A stretch of DNA of 60,000 nucleotides from Strigamia acuminata (GCA_949358305.1 OX442323.1:3102001-3162000), one strand, 5' to 3'; positions 1 through 12,228 are shown, counted from the stretch's first letter. Notes: generated from the letters alone by a model not told the origin. Translations and numbers: made by a program.

Positions 1-1870
1 GTTTCTTGACAATTAAGCGAAAATATGAAACATTTTTCCATTCGAGTGTTTACATATCAGGTTGCCAATCCCGTCCGTCATTAAATTAACAATAAATCAA
101 TCATGCTTACATTTCCGAGTCAAAAATTTTGTCATCACGACCTCATTCACGGGATATCGGAAATCAATAAAGTCTTCTCAACTTTCTCGAATAATGGAGA
201 GAAAAAGCGGCCAAATACGTTATAATTTTTTTTTATTACTCTTCTTGTAACACTAAATCAACGACCTCGTAATTCAATTTGAGTAATTTAAAATATTTGA
301 AAAGAAAACCTCATTTTTATCGTTTCAAAATTGGTCTCCCGATTTCGGGCACGTAATTACAATATATCACGCAATTTCGCACTCATAAAAGGAATGTAAT
401 TGAATTACGATAAGATAAAAGCCGACATTAAACTTTGGTTTTATCAGCTCTTATTGATCCGAGATAAAAATGAAGATGCGCGGGACCTGCGAGTAAAGAA
501 ACCCCAAAGATTAGATAGGAAACCATTCACTATAACTCGACGTACGGTCACGATGTAATATAATTAATAGTCCAAATGGAAAATAATCTCATGTCGGATG
601 GTGCGCGCACTTAAGACTCATTTTCCTCCCATTGCTGCTCAAGCAGACAGGATGAGAGACTAGAGAGCGTCGTTTCGTTTCATTTAACGCCTCCTTGAAG
701 ATGGAAGATGAAAGTAATTACTTTACTCTATTCCTAATGCAAATGAAACCCACTCGCGTTTGTGACGGTTACGGTGTATATGGAGATAAATGTCAATATT
801 TGCCATTAGATTGCGCTATTGTGCATAATGGCGGTAGATTTGACTAAAATCCGAGAAAAATGGACTAAATACATAAAATGAATGTTTTATATTATTTTAT
901 CAGCAGAAATATTGTTTAATGCTTATTAATAAATGTTATTTGTTCGCGTTTACACCGTACACATGTGTAATTCTTTCCAGAAATTAATTCTCGGGATTAT
1001 TTATTTTATGTTTTGCAGTTTCCAGAGGAAATGATTTCGGTTAGAGCGGGTTTAGGTTGATAAAACGATGAAATGAAATGATGATAGCGTTTTTACGTTG
1101 CCAATGCCAGCACGCGCTGATTATGCTGCACGCACCAATTATTACGCGCATGTTTTTTTACTTTCTCTGTATAAAACCGTAATGGAGCCATAAAAACGAG
1201 AATAAACGAAGAAAACAAGCTCGTAAGTCGTTAATTTTTTTATTTTTTCGTTATTTTTCAATACCCCGACTACAATTTTACTAGATTTTTACAAAAGAAA
1301 GTGTTCTAACGGCCGAAATAAAGAGCAAGAACGTTCCAGAAGAAAACGTCCCGCACAATTCGCAAGATGATGATGAAGATGATGACAAAAAGGAAGTCGA
1401 ATAAAATGAACACAACGTGTTTGTATAGTTTCCACCGTGCATTTTTAATGAGTAATTTCAGAATTATTAAATCAATAAACGCAGAATTTAACGTGGAATT
1501 TGGTTTTTATTGTAAATTTTGTCGCTGAAAGACAGACAGAGACAGCATCTACCACATCCTCTCGGTCCCAATGAATTCGCCTATGGGAAAGAGGGATATT
1601 GACGCCAAGACCCCCTAGTGGACTATTGGTTGCCCAGGCCAGGATATTTTTCCGATCGGGTACTTCTGCCTAGGCAACCCAACAAGTGTCTCCCGGTCCG
1701 TAACTGGAGCCGAGTGTTGCGAGCGGAACTGGCGCTGCGAGTGGATTTTAGAGGGCTGGGAGGAAAAAATGCCGGTTTTCAATCCGAATCCAATGGCAAA
1801 CGTATACGAGAGGAGTAAATCGACACGATGGATCGAAGGTAAGAGTGCAGTTGTACACGAGTTCCATTCC

Positions 1871-2041
1871 GGCTATAAATAGACACAATAGGGGCGCAAA
1901 CAACAGGGCAGATAGATGGAAGAAGAAACGATGTTGTGATGGAGAAAAAATATTTTTTTAAATTATTAGGCGCTAAAAATGCGTGAAAATGAGTAAAAAT
2001 GGACGTCCAAGTGGTGGATTAATTCGGAAAAGAGTTTGGAA
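1871..2041 (+). promoter_or_regulatory. Possible TATA promoter and non-coding first exon
   Basis: A strong TATA-like element (CTATAAATAG) lies near 1873-1882 just after a CpG-rich stretch. A candidate splice donor (AAG followed by GTTAGT) is found about 160 bases further on, near 2041. These could be the promoter and 5' non-coding exon of the gene whose coding exon starts after the acceptor at 6088-6089. The link is inferred only from strand and order; no transcript evidence can be seen. Confidence 0.22.
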
Positions 2042-3504
2042 GGTTAGTTTGTGCGGTGCCAACAAGGATGTAAACAGTCGTTTGTTTCCCATATCGATTT
2101 CGAGCGAAGAAAAATAGATGAGTTTGAATTTTTGATACGAAAAATCAACAACGGAGCCGACGTTTTTATTCGTTTTAATCTGGGAAAGAAGTGCGAGGTA
2201 AATTGAGTCGTCAAAGGGTCGACTTTATTAATAATTTGCAATTTTAGCGTGCCATAAATGCCTCGTAAAGCCATAACTGTGTGCGCGTGGACGTAAGATG
2301 AACTAAAAATGGAATAAAATGCCCATTGTAAATGGAATGTGTTCGCTCGCTCGCTCTCAGCGCATCCTTGACTCATCGTCCGCAATTATCGAGTTACATT
2401 AATTGCTCCTCTAATAACTTCATTAAAGTTACATAAAACCGTTGACGGAGGGGGTCTTGAAGGGCCCCGCGATGCCGCGCTCGGTTTTTGACGTATCGGC
2501 GATATTAAAAAATCGGATGACGTGTATTGGAGGAGCAGGTGAGCGTGTAAGGTGCGGGGACAAGATGCTGCGTTATTGGTTACTAAGCAACCGGAGACGT
2601 CAATATTTCTTGTGTTGGTGCGTGTGTGTTGGGCGCTGACACTCGCAATGTGATTCTTCGTTTTCGCTTGACGGATTATTTTTAAAGCTCGCTAAAAGTG
2701 CCAGCGATTGATGCGATTTTTCGGCTGGATTTTCTTATTAAGTCGCATTAGGTTTATAATGGTTTAGCCGTTCGTGTTAATCAATTTTTATCTGTTTGTG
2801 GCGCTTAAAGGGGCGCGTGTGACTCAAATGGTTGTGATTTTTCACATTTAGGGTTAGAGGGAAAAATTTAACTCTGATGGACGAGGTTTGCCAGAAACAC
2901 AGCTGCGGGTGGAAGAAAAAATAAAAATAAAGAAAGAAATGTTTTTTATGACACCATCATTGAAAGTTGAAGGGAAAATGTGGGGACAGTAAAAATTAAC
3001 TACTTTTTAGCGCCGGGAAGACCAAAACACGTGTAAATTATCACATGTGAGATGTTGAACAATTAGTTTTGAGGAGATGCTCGCCGTTTTCTAATTGCGA
3101 TGACTTCCTGCTGCGTGTTGTAGATCTAGCACTTGGAATTGGATTTGCCATTTTGTTAAACGACTCACGTATGCAGGAATGTATATATTCCACGACCTTG
3201 TCGGTCTGTGCGTGCACTTTGGCTGCCGTGCGCGATAAGATTGACAGTTGCGCGTCATGAATTTTTACTCAACCACTACTGCGACGACGTTTTATCCCTT
3301 TTTTATATTTTAGTATTTTTCCAGCTTGGAGAATAGAAATACAAGTCGAAACTCGCTGTTATGGGAGGTCGGGGAGCAAAAATTGGTTCGTAATAGCGAG
3401 AGTTCTTAACAACGAAAGAGTTGGTTATAATGAGTAAAACTTAAGAAACTTAAGAAACATTAATTTACAGAAATTAGAAAAATCGTAGCAAAGATGATTC
3501 TGGC

Positions 3505-3860
3505 GTTTTTGGATGCATTTTCTCACGATTTTGATGTTTTAAAGTATTTTCTCATGATTTTGACGTTTTTAAGTCTATTTTTTTTTAATGATTTTGACGT
3601 TTTTAAGTGTATTTTCTTGATTTTGACGTTTTTAAGTGTATTTTCTTGATTTTGACGTTTTTAAGTCTATTTTTTTAAATGATTTTGACGTTTTTAAGTG
3701 TATTTTCTTGATTTTGACGTTTTTAAGTCTATTTTGTTATGATTTTGACGTTTTTATGTGTACTTTCTCATGATTTTGACATTTTAAAGCATTTTCTCAT
3801 GATTTTGACGTTTTCAAGCATTTTCTCATGATTTTGACGTTTGCAAGTGCATTTTCTTAA
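3505..3860. repeat. T-rich tandem repeat, about 33-bp unit
   Basis: About ten imperfect copies of a unit built around TGATTTTGACGTTTTTAAG follow each other, separated by T-rich spacers ending in TCTTGA or TCTCA. Further inverted copies of the same words (CAAAATCATGAGAAAATG) occur between 3940 and 4070, so the whole block can fold back on itself. No protein is encoded. Confidence 0.8.
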
Positions 3861-5066
3861 GAATCCTACAATTCTTGTATATTTTCTCTGTTCTGATGTG
3901 CATCAAAATTCATCCAAATAAAAAAACACTTTAAAAATGTCAAAATTATAGAAAATGCACTTAGAAACGTCAAAATCATAAGAAAACACATTAAAACATC
4001 AAAATCGTGAAAAAACACGATCCTGAGAAAATGCACATAAAACCGTCAAAATCATGAGAAAATGAGGTAATTTTTAACCGGAAATGTTTGCAATGACAGA
4101 GTATTTGCATATTTTTGGTGCATTTCCGGTTCGTTGTAGTGAAATCTCTTAATAACAAAATTTGACGATGTTGAAAGAATAAAAGATTTTTGTAACATTC
4201 ATATTTTTGCTTCGTTTTTCTTGCTCGCGCATGGGCTGCTTAAAGATTTGGCCTTGCTTCCACTTGAAATGCAAAGAGGCGCTGAACAAGGGCACTTTTT
4301 TGCACTTCTGTGCCAACTTGGTTGGATCGAAGAAAGAACCTGGAGGTCGTACAGTGGACTCGTTTATCTAGCCAATCTTGCGGTGTGAAAGCCGAGGAAA
4401 TAAATTAGTTCGGGGAAAATTATTCAAATGGATAAATAGAGTTAGGGAAATGTTATTAATAATTTTTTTCTTTCTGGGATTGTGCAGTTTTAAAGCTGAT
4501 TATATCAACGAGAAGTGAATTCCATCGGAAAGTTTAATGGAGTGGTGATTGGAAAGGATTTTTGAGCTAAGCCTTTGCGTTTGTGTGAAATGAATCGATT
4601 TAATTGATGAATACTTAGCGAAAGTATTCTCGTTTTTATTGATTCGAGGCGTTTTTGCATTTATCGCGATGAATTATGGGATTATGTGGATCATTCTCAG
4701 TCGATACCATAGTTGGGAATATATTTTTCAATAATCTTAGATCAAACTAACACAACCAATTCGTTCACGTCTGTTTTGGCTGCATGATTTATGGCGAAAC
4801 ATGTGTTATTTATGTGCAACTCTCCCGACGCGCGTGAGCAATCGGGATTTTAGCGGCGAGATATCATCTCTCCTTTCTTTTTTCTTCTATTCTTCTCGAG
4901 TGTTAGACGGATCCTTGTGCTGGGAAATGTTTGCTGGATCTTCGCGCAATTATCGATTGAGTGTTCGCCGTTTTCTGACCATTCGACACGAGTGAAAGAA
5001 GAAAAGAAATTAATAATTTTATGTCAGAAATCAAATTCTACATGTTCTCGCCCGGCATCTTCATGC

Positions 5067-5321
5067 TAAATTCGTACTGCGCATCCCATTCTGCGCAAAC
5101 GATTTTCTATAGCAGTATTACGCCTAATATTAGACCTAATAATAATAAAATTAAGTAAATAAGCAACAATAAACTCATTATTAAAAGTTCTTTACAGCGT
5201 AGTAACAAAATATTTTTGTTTATTTTAGCATTATTAGGCCTTACATTAGGCTTAATACTGCTAAATAACAACTGGAATTAGAAAATCATCTGCGCAGAAT
5301 GAGATGCGCAGTATGAATTTA
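5067..5321. mobile_element. MITE with long terminal inverted repeats and TA target site
   Basis: The left end (AATTCGTACTGCGCATCCCA) matches the reverse complement of the right end closely, and the similarity runs inward about 70 bases on each side. Both ends abut a TA dinucleotide, as expected of Tc1/mariner-like elements. The element is about 250 bp and has no coding capacity. It is probably a non-autonomous DNA transposon copy. Confidence 0.7.
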
Positions 5322-6092
5322 GTATCAAGAAATCAAATACTAGTTTTATATTTGCTGTAAAACTCGTGTTGGTGTTTTGCAGGGAGGAAATCTTGCTCGA
5401 TACAATGTTAACGTAAATTTATTCATTTAGTCGATTAATTTTTAATTAATGGCCCGGTGCTGTTTACATTTTACATGCAGAGCCATCACAAGCTGCTTAA
5501 TCTTGCAACAAGATTCTGATTAGCTACGAAATAAAATGCAAATTGCAAAGAAAAGGATTTTATTGGTCGCAAATATTCGATTATTTTAGGGAAATTTATT
5601 TTAGAAAATCTAAATTTAGGCGCGCATGACAGTTCAAAGACCCTTTAGAACGAAATTGGGAGGAAATAACCAATTCATCAAGAGACAAATTTAAAAAAAA
5701 AAAATTAAAAAATGGACGTAGCAGTGAGCGAGTGAGTCAGTTTGAATTATCCACCCACTAGCGAGCCAAAGCGAGAGATATTTAGCAGAGACGGCGCCAA
5801 GTTGCAGAGATAAACAGAAGAGAAAGCCAAGTGTAGATTTTATTTGTTTGACTAACATCTCGATGTGTTTTTCTTTCCCGTAAAGGAACAAGCCTTTCTG
5901 ACACGCAGTGATGGAGACGCGAACGGCCGATTTCCGCGAGAATGGGCTCTGCTGACTCGGAATTCGGCGTCCACGAACGTTCCGAGCGTCAGCGAATCAT
6001 CAATTTGTGCCTTTTGTGATCAACTTTCGAACCGGAATCGAACATAAACACAAATTATGAGCTCTCGGGTGCGTTTCAGTTGATTTCAGGCC

Positions 6093-6746
6093 ATGGGGTC
6101 TCCGCCCGGTGCCACCCCTGTGACTCTCCGCGAAACGAGCACGAAGAGCGAGTGCGAGGGCGAGTGCACGACGGTCAAGACTCCGCAGGAGATCCGCGAG
6201 GAGTATTTCAAGACGTACGACGTGATGACGGGCATGCGGATCGCGGCCACTTTGGGCGGCATGATTTTGGTGTTCGGTCTGTTTCTCCTGTACAAAACCA
6301 AGTGCAAGCCGCGCCACTACGAGAAGAAGAAGGTGCAGGTGGAGTCGACGGGAATAGAGTACAAAATCGAAGGTGTGAACAACGTGAAAGACGCCACGGG
6401 CTTCCATTCCTACGCCCATTTCCAGGTGCGCTGCTCGGACGGGCCGAGTTTGCAGGAGGAGGAGGCGTGCGAAGTGCGAGGTGATGCGTGCGGCAATCAA
6501 GCTCATCTGTCTGTGATGGAGGATATCGCTTATATGGATAATAATTGCGGCAACGAAGAGATTCGCATTCAAATTAGGACTGCGACGCCGTGCGAAGCGT
6601 CGCAAAACAACATCTTCGCTTGGGATAATGAGGAAGGCGCGTGTGGAGGTGTTGCGTGTTCCATTAGTGCTGAACCGATGTGTGTGCTCGTGCCAAATCA
6701 TTTGCAGGAGTTTAGGGGCGCAGCCACATCCGAGACCAAGTGCTAG
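6093..6746 (+). CDS. Single-pass membrane protein with Cys-rich acidic tail, unknown function
   Basis: This 217-residue frame is uninterrupted, GC-richer than its surroundings and has codon-like composition, so it is probably a real coding exon. The ATG lies three bases after a splice acceptor (TGATTTCAG), which implies an upstream non-coding exon. Residues 1-48 are polar with a short Cys pair (CEGEC). Residues 49-67 form one hydrophobic membrane segment, followed by a basic stop-transfer stretch (KTKCKPRHYEKKK). The rest is acidic with scattered cysteines and no domain I recognise. There is no clear cleavable signal, so a type III or signal-anchor topology with the tail in the cytosol is the simplest guess. 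An AATAAA hexamer follows near 6765. The family is not recognised. Confidence 0.75.
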   Translation: MGSPPGATPVTLRETSTKSECEGECTTVKTPQEIREEYFKTYDVMTGMRIAATLGGMILVFGLFLLYKTKCKPRHYEKKKVQVESTGIEYKIEGVNNVKDATGFHSYAHFQVRCSDGPSLQEEEACEVRGDACGNQAHLSVMEDIAYMDNNCGNEEIRIQIRTATPCEASQNNIFAWDNEEGACGGVACSISAEPMCVLVPNHLQEFRGAATSETKC

Positions 6747-6900
6747 CAAAGGTGATGTATGGCAGAATAAAAACAACAACGACAACGGAGTTGTGTTATT
6801 TATCTCGATATTTTGTATTTGTTGATGAAGTGATACGAAATTGATCCTATTTACCATATCTGTATGACAATTTGTGCTTGATAATTTTTTGTGGGTTTTT

Positions 6901-7383
6901 CCACGGACCTAAATACACTAGACTGCGAACTGAGGGATTGTGGGTAAGACGTCACAACACTAGAGTATCTTTCACTTCCTGTCAACGTTATGGCTGCCTG
7001 AAATCTGCGAACTGAAGGATTGTGGGTAAGAAGCGTATGGTTACAGGAAGTCACAACACTAGAGTATCTTTCACTTCCTGTCAACGTTATGGCTGCCTGA
7101 GATCAGCGTACGAGCAAAATTTCCAAACGAAAATGACTCGGATTTGAAATGACTCGCATTTTGATAAAAATGAACTCTAAATTAAGTGAAATTTATGAAT
7201 TTCAGTTGTAAATGACTCTAAATTATACTTCATTTACAAATTTAACCCGAAAATAATAGGAAATTTTATTAAATTCACAAATTTAAGACGAAAATGACTC
7301 GGTACAGGAAGTTGGAACGCACCAGTGACGTCACAAGCTGGGCCCGATGTAGAGTTCGCAGTCTAGTGTATTTAGGTGTGTGG
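6901..7383. mobile_element. MITE, CCACAGACC family, copy 1
   Basis: The ends are inverted copies of one sequence (left CCACGGACCTAAATACACTA; right end complementary) and continue as TAGACTGCGAACT. The element is flanked on both sides by TTTTT, which may be a 5-bp target duplication. The left half contains a direct duplication of about 115 bp with a variable join. The centre carries degenerate AAATGACTC words. A second copy in opposite orientation lies at 47012-47629. Confidence 0.85.
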
Positions 7384-8173
7384 TTTTTCTGTTTTGTTTG
7401 TGGGTTCGTCACTGTTTGGTAGTTCTAGGGTGCGCGCGTTTAATGTTTTCGTTCCCTTTTACGTTTAGTTTAAAGAGGACAATAAATGTGTGTCAGTGGA
7501 GGTTAAGCATGATAAGTAGCAATAAGTTTGCTGGATTTTGTTTTATTTTTATTGTGGGTGTTTTTTGTTGTTGTTTTGGTTTGGTTTGGATTTAAATTCG
7601 TTGAGTTTCGTTTTTATTAAATTATAAAAATTATATATAATAATTTGAATTAATTAATGAAAAAAAAAAAACAGAGAATTTATCAAGTTATTTGGAAAAA
7701 AAAATTATGAAAATCCATCCTTAAAGCTCAATAAATATAGAATTTTCTTGTATAAAATGGAAAGATGCAAATATAAAAGCAGAAGGGAGGAGAAAGATGA
7801 TTAGGAATAAGAAGAAAAACAATTTCCCAGCTGGTTTTTATTTTTCTCCCTCTTGAATTTTTTGTTCAAATACAATAAAAAATTTTATAAAAAAAAAAAA
7901 AAAAAAAAAAAAGATTAATTTTTCTACAATTTCTTACCAAGCACATTGATTTGTAGATATAGATATCTGTGCAGTTATCTACAATAATTGTTCGGTTTTA
8001 TCATTTTCGATTTTCCAGTCACAATCAATTTCGTTCTTAGTTTCACAAGAATTGACAAATGATATCAACAAATGATTGACACACTAATCAACCCCGATAA
8101 GTGAATAAGCAGTATATTTTGATCTAACCTAAGACACTCAAGACTGGAACACTCGCTTGTGTAGTATCTAAAG
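7384..8173. other. AT-rich spacer before the CD36 gene
   Basis: No gene is recognised. The segment includes an A-run of more than 20 bases near 7889-7912 preceded by AATAAA, which could be the tail of an old retroposed copy or simply a microsatellite. The CD36 promoter should lie just left of 8174, but no convincing TATA box was found. Confidence 0.5.
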
Positions 8174-10567
8174 ATGGGCGCTGCAGTCAAAATCAGCGTA
8201 GTGGTCACAATAGGTTTGCTGTTGGTGACCGCCAGCGGTCTATTGCTCAACTTCTTTCCAACCATAGTCGAAAAAATGGTGGCAAAGGTTAATTGAACTA
8301 ATATGAGATTATATTATTTTTTGGTAGAAGTACATTTACGGGCGACTCAAATTTTCATTGTTGGGAGCCCTGGCAGTACACTTTACAGGGCGACTCGAAT
8401 TTTCATTGTTGTTGTTGTTGTTGTTGCTGACTTAATGACGGGTATTTCGCAATCGCTCCGCACATAAAATCGAAATAAGAAGGATGGAAAACCTAACATG
8501 GTCTTCAACACGAGGTCACGATGAGTGAAGGTAGACCATTTAGAAAATTTTGTTTTTTTTGGGTTGGGTTGCCTTAACTTAACCTAACCTGACCTAACTT
8601 AACCTAACCTAACCTAACCTAACCTAACCTAACCTAACCTAACCTGACCGGCGAAAAATTCCAGATAATGTGGGTCGGGTCTAGTCGCCCGTAAAGTGTA
8701 CTGCCAGCGCTCCCAACAATGAAAATTCGAGTCTCCCGTAAAGTGTACTTCTACCTATTTTTTTACACTAAATTTCTGAATACCAACACTATTTTCCCTT
8801 ATTTCTACGCTAAAAAATTCATACACATCAAGGACCAGTTTAGGTTAGGTTACATTAGGTTAGGTAGAAAAAAGAAAGCGGGGTCGTGTAAAATTTAGTT
8901 TCTTTTAGTGTAAAAATAAGGGAAAATAGTGTACAAATAAATGGTGCGTTGAATATTAATTACAGTCGATTCGCACGTTTTAATTTTTGAAATTTGAATA
9001 GAGTTTGAACTTGCAAGACGCGCAAACGGAATTACCGTATCAAAATTGGGCCACGTTGTCGTTACCTTTAAGCATGAAAATCTACTTTTTCCACGTGCAA
9101 AACCCCGAGGAAGTTGTCCTAAGCGGCGCTAAACCGAAACTGGTCGAAAAAGGGCCCTACACCTTCAGGTAAAACCCATTTGACGCGAAATTTATTGGCG
9201 ATTGACGACCGTTTTCTCGATTTCTTGACAGCGAGACGCGAGAAAAGATATTCATCACACTGAACGAGTCGGAGCACACGATGTCGTATTATCAACTCAG
9301 AAATTACACGTTTGTGAGAAGCGAGTCGGTCGGTGACATCGACGACAACATGACCATCGCAAACGTGCCTGCGATTGCGATTGCTACGATGGGCAAAAAC
9401 GAAAGCGTAATGAATCAGAAACTGATGGCCGGCGTCATGTCCGGAATGTACAAGGAGAATGCCGCCTTGTACAGGACGAAGACGGTCCGCGAATGGCTTT
9501 TCGAAGGATTTTTCGACAAGTTCATCGAGAGAGCTCAGGATACGGCCAAAAAGGAAGTGTTGCCGAACCACACGTTTGGATTTTTCTACGGATTTAACGG
9601 CGCCGACGACGGTCACTACACGGTGTACACCGGCAAGGACGACGTCAACAAATACACCGTCATCAAAGAGTGGAGGGGACCGAGGCACATCTTCCCGGAC
9701 GTCGACGCCTGGCCGAGATACGACAAAGTGCCGATGTGGGACCCCGCGACTCATTGCAGCGACATCAACGGGACCGACGGCCAGCAGTTCCCGCCGTTCG
9801 TCAAGAAAGACTCGCGCTTGAGAATATTTATCAGCGAAATGTGTCGATCCGCTTACGTCGTTTTCCAGAAGGAAGTGACGCATTTCGGCATCACCGCCTA
9901 CCGGTTTGTTCCGGACATGAACATGATGGCCGATCCCAGCGTTAACCCCGACAACGAGTGTTTTTGCGCGACTAAGACGGATTGCATGTTCACTGGCGCC
10001 GTAAGTCTACGTAAATGTCAGCGGGATGCTCCGATTTTCGCCACTTTTCCGCATTTTTACAACGCGGATCCGTTGCTGTTGAGGACGGTGAAGGGACTGA
10101 AACCGGATGCGGAACTACACACGATTCTGCTCGATGTGGAGCCGTTGACTGGCACGCCGATCAACGCTAAAAGGTGCAGTCAGGTTAATGTGGAAATGGC
10201 GCCGATGTTTCCACTGTATCCCGACACGGATCAAATTAGAATGCCGAGGATGTATCATCCGGTGTTGTGGTTTTGCGAAGAAGGGAGTCTCGATGTTAGC
10301 ATTGCTGATACGTTTAAAGAAATGGCCGTCACTCCGGTTCAGATCGGCACGGCGGTTATATACGCTGTTATGGGTGTTGGAATACTGTTGGTCGTCGGTG
10401 CTTTCGCTGTTTATTGTGTACGTTTGCCGAGAAAGGTTGACTCGTTCCAGCTGCAAATGGTGCGTGGTTACGTAGATGCGAAGGAGAATATTTATATGGA
10501 GGTGAATTCTGTTTCTGTCCGTCGAGATGAAAATGGAGTAATCGATGAAAAATCGAAGAAATATTAA
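8174..10567 (+). CDS. CD36-family class B scavenger receptor
   Basis: Three exons (8174-8287, 9002-9168, 9232-10567) join in frame to 538 residues, a normal length for the family. CD36 proteins are two-pass membrane receptors that bind lipids and lipoproteins through a large glycosylated extracellular loop. Exon 1 encodes the N-terminal membrane helix. Exon 2 carries the typical start of the loop (YFFHVQNPEEV). The long last exon has NGTDGQQFPPFV, the cysteine-rich block (CFCATKTDC, then LRKC and PHFYNAD) and a second membrane helix near the end (VIYAVMGVGILLVVGAFAVY) with a short cytosolic tail. Several N-glycosylation sites are visible. All residues are consistent with a working gene. I cannot separate a croquemort/SR-BI type from an SNMP or LIMP2 type without a tree. 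Confidence 0.92.
8325..8753. mobile_element. MITE in CD36 intron 1 with central telomere-like array
   Basis: The left end (GAAGTACATTTACGGGCGAC) and the right end are inverted repeats of roughly 70-90 bp, and each contains an internal near-duplicate of the CGACTCGAATTTTCATTG block. Both ends touch TA. The middle, 8571-8648, is a run of AACCT units, the complement of TTAGG-type repeats. There is no coding sequence. Confidence 0.8.
8571..8648. repeat. Interstitial (AACCT)n array, TTAGG-type
   Basis: About a dozen consecutive AACCT units, some changed to GACCT or AACTT, lie in the centre of the surrounding MITE. The motif equals the common arthropod telomere repeat TTAGG read on the other strand; the GACCT variants correspond to TCAGG. 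Confidence 0.9.
8786..8932. mobile_element. Short MITE with ACACTATTTTCCC ends
   Basis: The ends ACACTATTTTCCCTTATTT and its reverse complement are about 30 bp long with few mismatches and enclose a centre that again has TTAGG-like words (GGTTAGGTTACATTAGG). The element lies in the same CD36 intron as the previous MITE. The target duplication is not clear. Confidence 0.65.
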
Positions 10568-11803
10568 AATCGGATGACGATTTTATAAGTTTTTTTTTTT
10601 TAAGTTACAATTTTGGAGTTGGATACTTATTTTTTTTTTTAAGTCAGAAAATCAATAGAACACTGTGTTTGAACTTTGAGATTGGCACTTTGATCGTTAT
10701 TATGAAATCCTCTGCCAGTCTGCACAGGTGACGTTGTCGTTTCAAAAAACACGTGCAAAGACACAATATGATACATTTCAAAGGGGATAATTCAAAATAA
10801 GAAAATAGCAAGTACTACAATTCAAAAATGGCAGAAAATTGATGACATAATCACTGATTGACTAACCAGACGAAGGCACGTTACGTGAAGTTAATTTTAT
10901 CCATTTTTTTGCGTCAAACCTAAAATATTCTATACTTATGTCACCCTCATTTTTATGTAAAATCACTGCCAATTTTATTTTTCTACAAAACTTATAAATC
11001 TGTTAATATTAAATGAATTCTAATGACAAAATACGTTTATTAAAAAATTGGTTTGATTCCAGATGAAGCGCAAAAAGAAATATTTCAAAAAAACTGATTA
11101 TTCTATACTTATGGCGCGCACCTTAGAAACTTAATGGATTTAAAGTAAAAATCACACGGAATATCATCAGGGTGGACCGCCCAAGCGCAAATTTTATTGA
11201 TTCACAAATTGGTTGTTTGCAATTGCAGAAAGCAGAGTTCATTTGAGTCAATAAGACAGAAACATCAAAATGGTCATTCGTGAGAACTTAATCAATAATG
11301 AGATAAAATTGGCGTCAAACTTCAAGTTTAAGTGGTTTACTTCCACTTTATCTAACATTGTGTTGTTTGCAGTCTCGGAACTGTCCTTTTAAAAAAAATG
11401 TCACAGGAGAGAGAGTTAATATTGAATTACCAACGTTTGGAGGTGCTAAAAAAAGGCTTAACATTCTGGGAAAATAGATTGGTTTCAATCAGTTTGGTCC
11501 AGAATGTAAATCCACAAGTTATTTGGCAAGACTGTGCTGAAAGGATTTGGAATGCATAATGAGTTGGGAAGATGAAATGAGGGAAGAACACGAGCAGCAT
11601 TTTAAAAAGCACGCAGAATATGAAATTGAAGTGGTTTTGATTTTCACGCAGTTGGAGAGAAATTTTCTTAGCAGATAAACAGACAAATTTCAAAGTTAAA
11701 TTGTAAATCAATTCGGTAATGAGCACCTAACTGCACTCTGCGACAACCATTATTAAATTTGTTGCGAGCAGAATTTTTATTAAAATTGGTGACAACCAAA
11801 TAC
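10568..11803. other. CD36 downstream region, partner of a diverged duplication
   Basis: No gene is seen. Blocks at about 10660-10800 and 11200-11750 resemble 26100-26260 and 26350-26910, for example CCTCTGCCAGTCTGCAC at 10711 and 26151, and GCAGATAAACAGA near 11670 (CAGATAAACAGA near 26820). This points to an old tandem duplication that included the CD36 3' flank. Confidence 0.65.
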
Positions 11804-12228
11804 TATACTCTTGTTCGACTCAAGAGGGTGCCTTTCTCCCATTGGCCGAGCCGCATTACTCCTACCTCAAGTTTGTATTACTACCACTAGGAGAAGTAGT
11901 TTTTATTTTTATTATCATTTGTGATTGCTATAACCATTTAGGTTAATATAATTTCGATTATTTGTATCCATAAATGTTACTTCCTTTAAAGAAATAAAGT
12001 TATATGAACATATAAATCAAAAACTCATTTTTGTTCTGTTTATCGGTTTTTTGGTCTGGACCGAACACAATTTTTGAATTATTTATTGGATGCTTTTTCT
12101 GGAATAACAAAATGTCTGCACATTGGAATGCATTTCTGGTGTTTGGGTCTACATTTTTGGATCACTACACTAGTGATACGGCTCGGCCAATGGGAGAAGG
12201 GCACCCTCTTGAGTCGAACAAGAGTATA
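11804..12228. mobile_element. MITE with 50-bp inverted repeats and TA target site
   Basis: The left end starts TACTCTTGTTCGACTCAAGA and the right end is its near-perfect reverse complement for about 50 bases, with only one or two differences. TA flanks both sides. The element is about 425 bp, has no transposase, and is probably a fairly recent Tc1/mariner-type non-autonomous copy. Confidence 0.85.

Larger units (their letters stand above)
1..5066. other. Non-coding region with no recognised gene
   Basis: No reading frame here looks like a conserved protein; the open frames are short and low in complexity. The stretch contains a CpG-rich segment near 1600-1830, a possible TATA promoter near 1870, an X-box-like palindrome near 2577 and a T-rich tandem array at 3505-3860. 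It may be intergenic DNA or the 5' intron of the membrane-protein gene at 6093, whose ATG directly follows a splice acceptor. Confidence 0.5.

Noticed and set aside
3505-3860. Regular tandem units resembling a CRISPR array
   Set aside because: Units are contiguous without unique spacers, the sequence is eukaryotic, and no cas genes are present. The same holds for the arrays at 36365, 38890 and 47258.
6000-6857. 285-codon frame antisense to the membrane-protein gene
   Set aside because: It lies opposite a better coding frame, is rich in His, Arg and Leu from the complement of GC-rich codons, and has no recognisable domain.
7889-7912. A-run as the tail of a recent retrogene
   Set aside because: AATAAA precedes it, but no gene-like sequence or target duplication is visible, so a microsatellite is just as likely.
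9119-9883. 254-codon frame antisense to CD36
   Set aside because: It overlaps the strongly supported CD36 exon and is a shadow frame.
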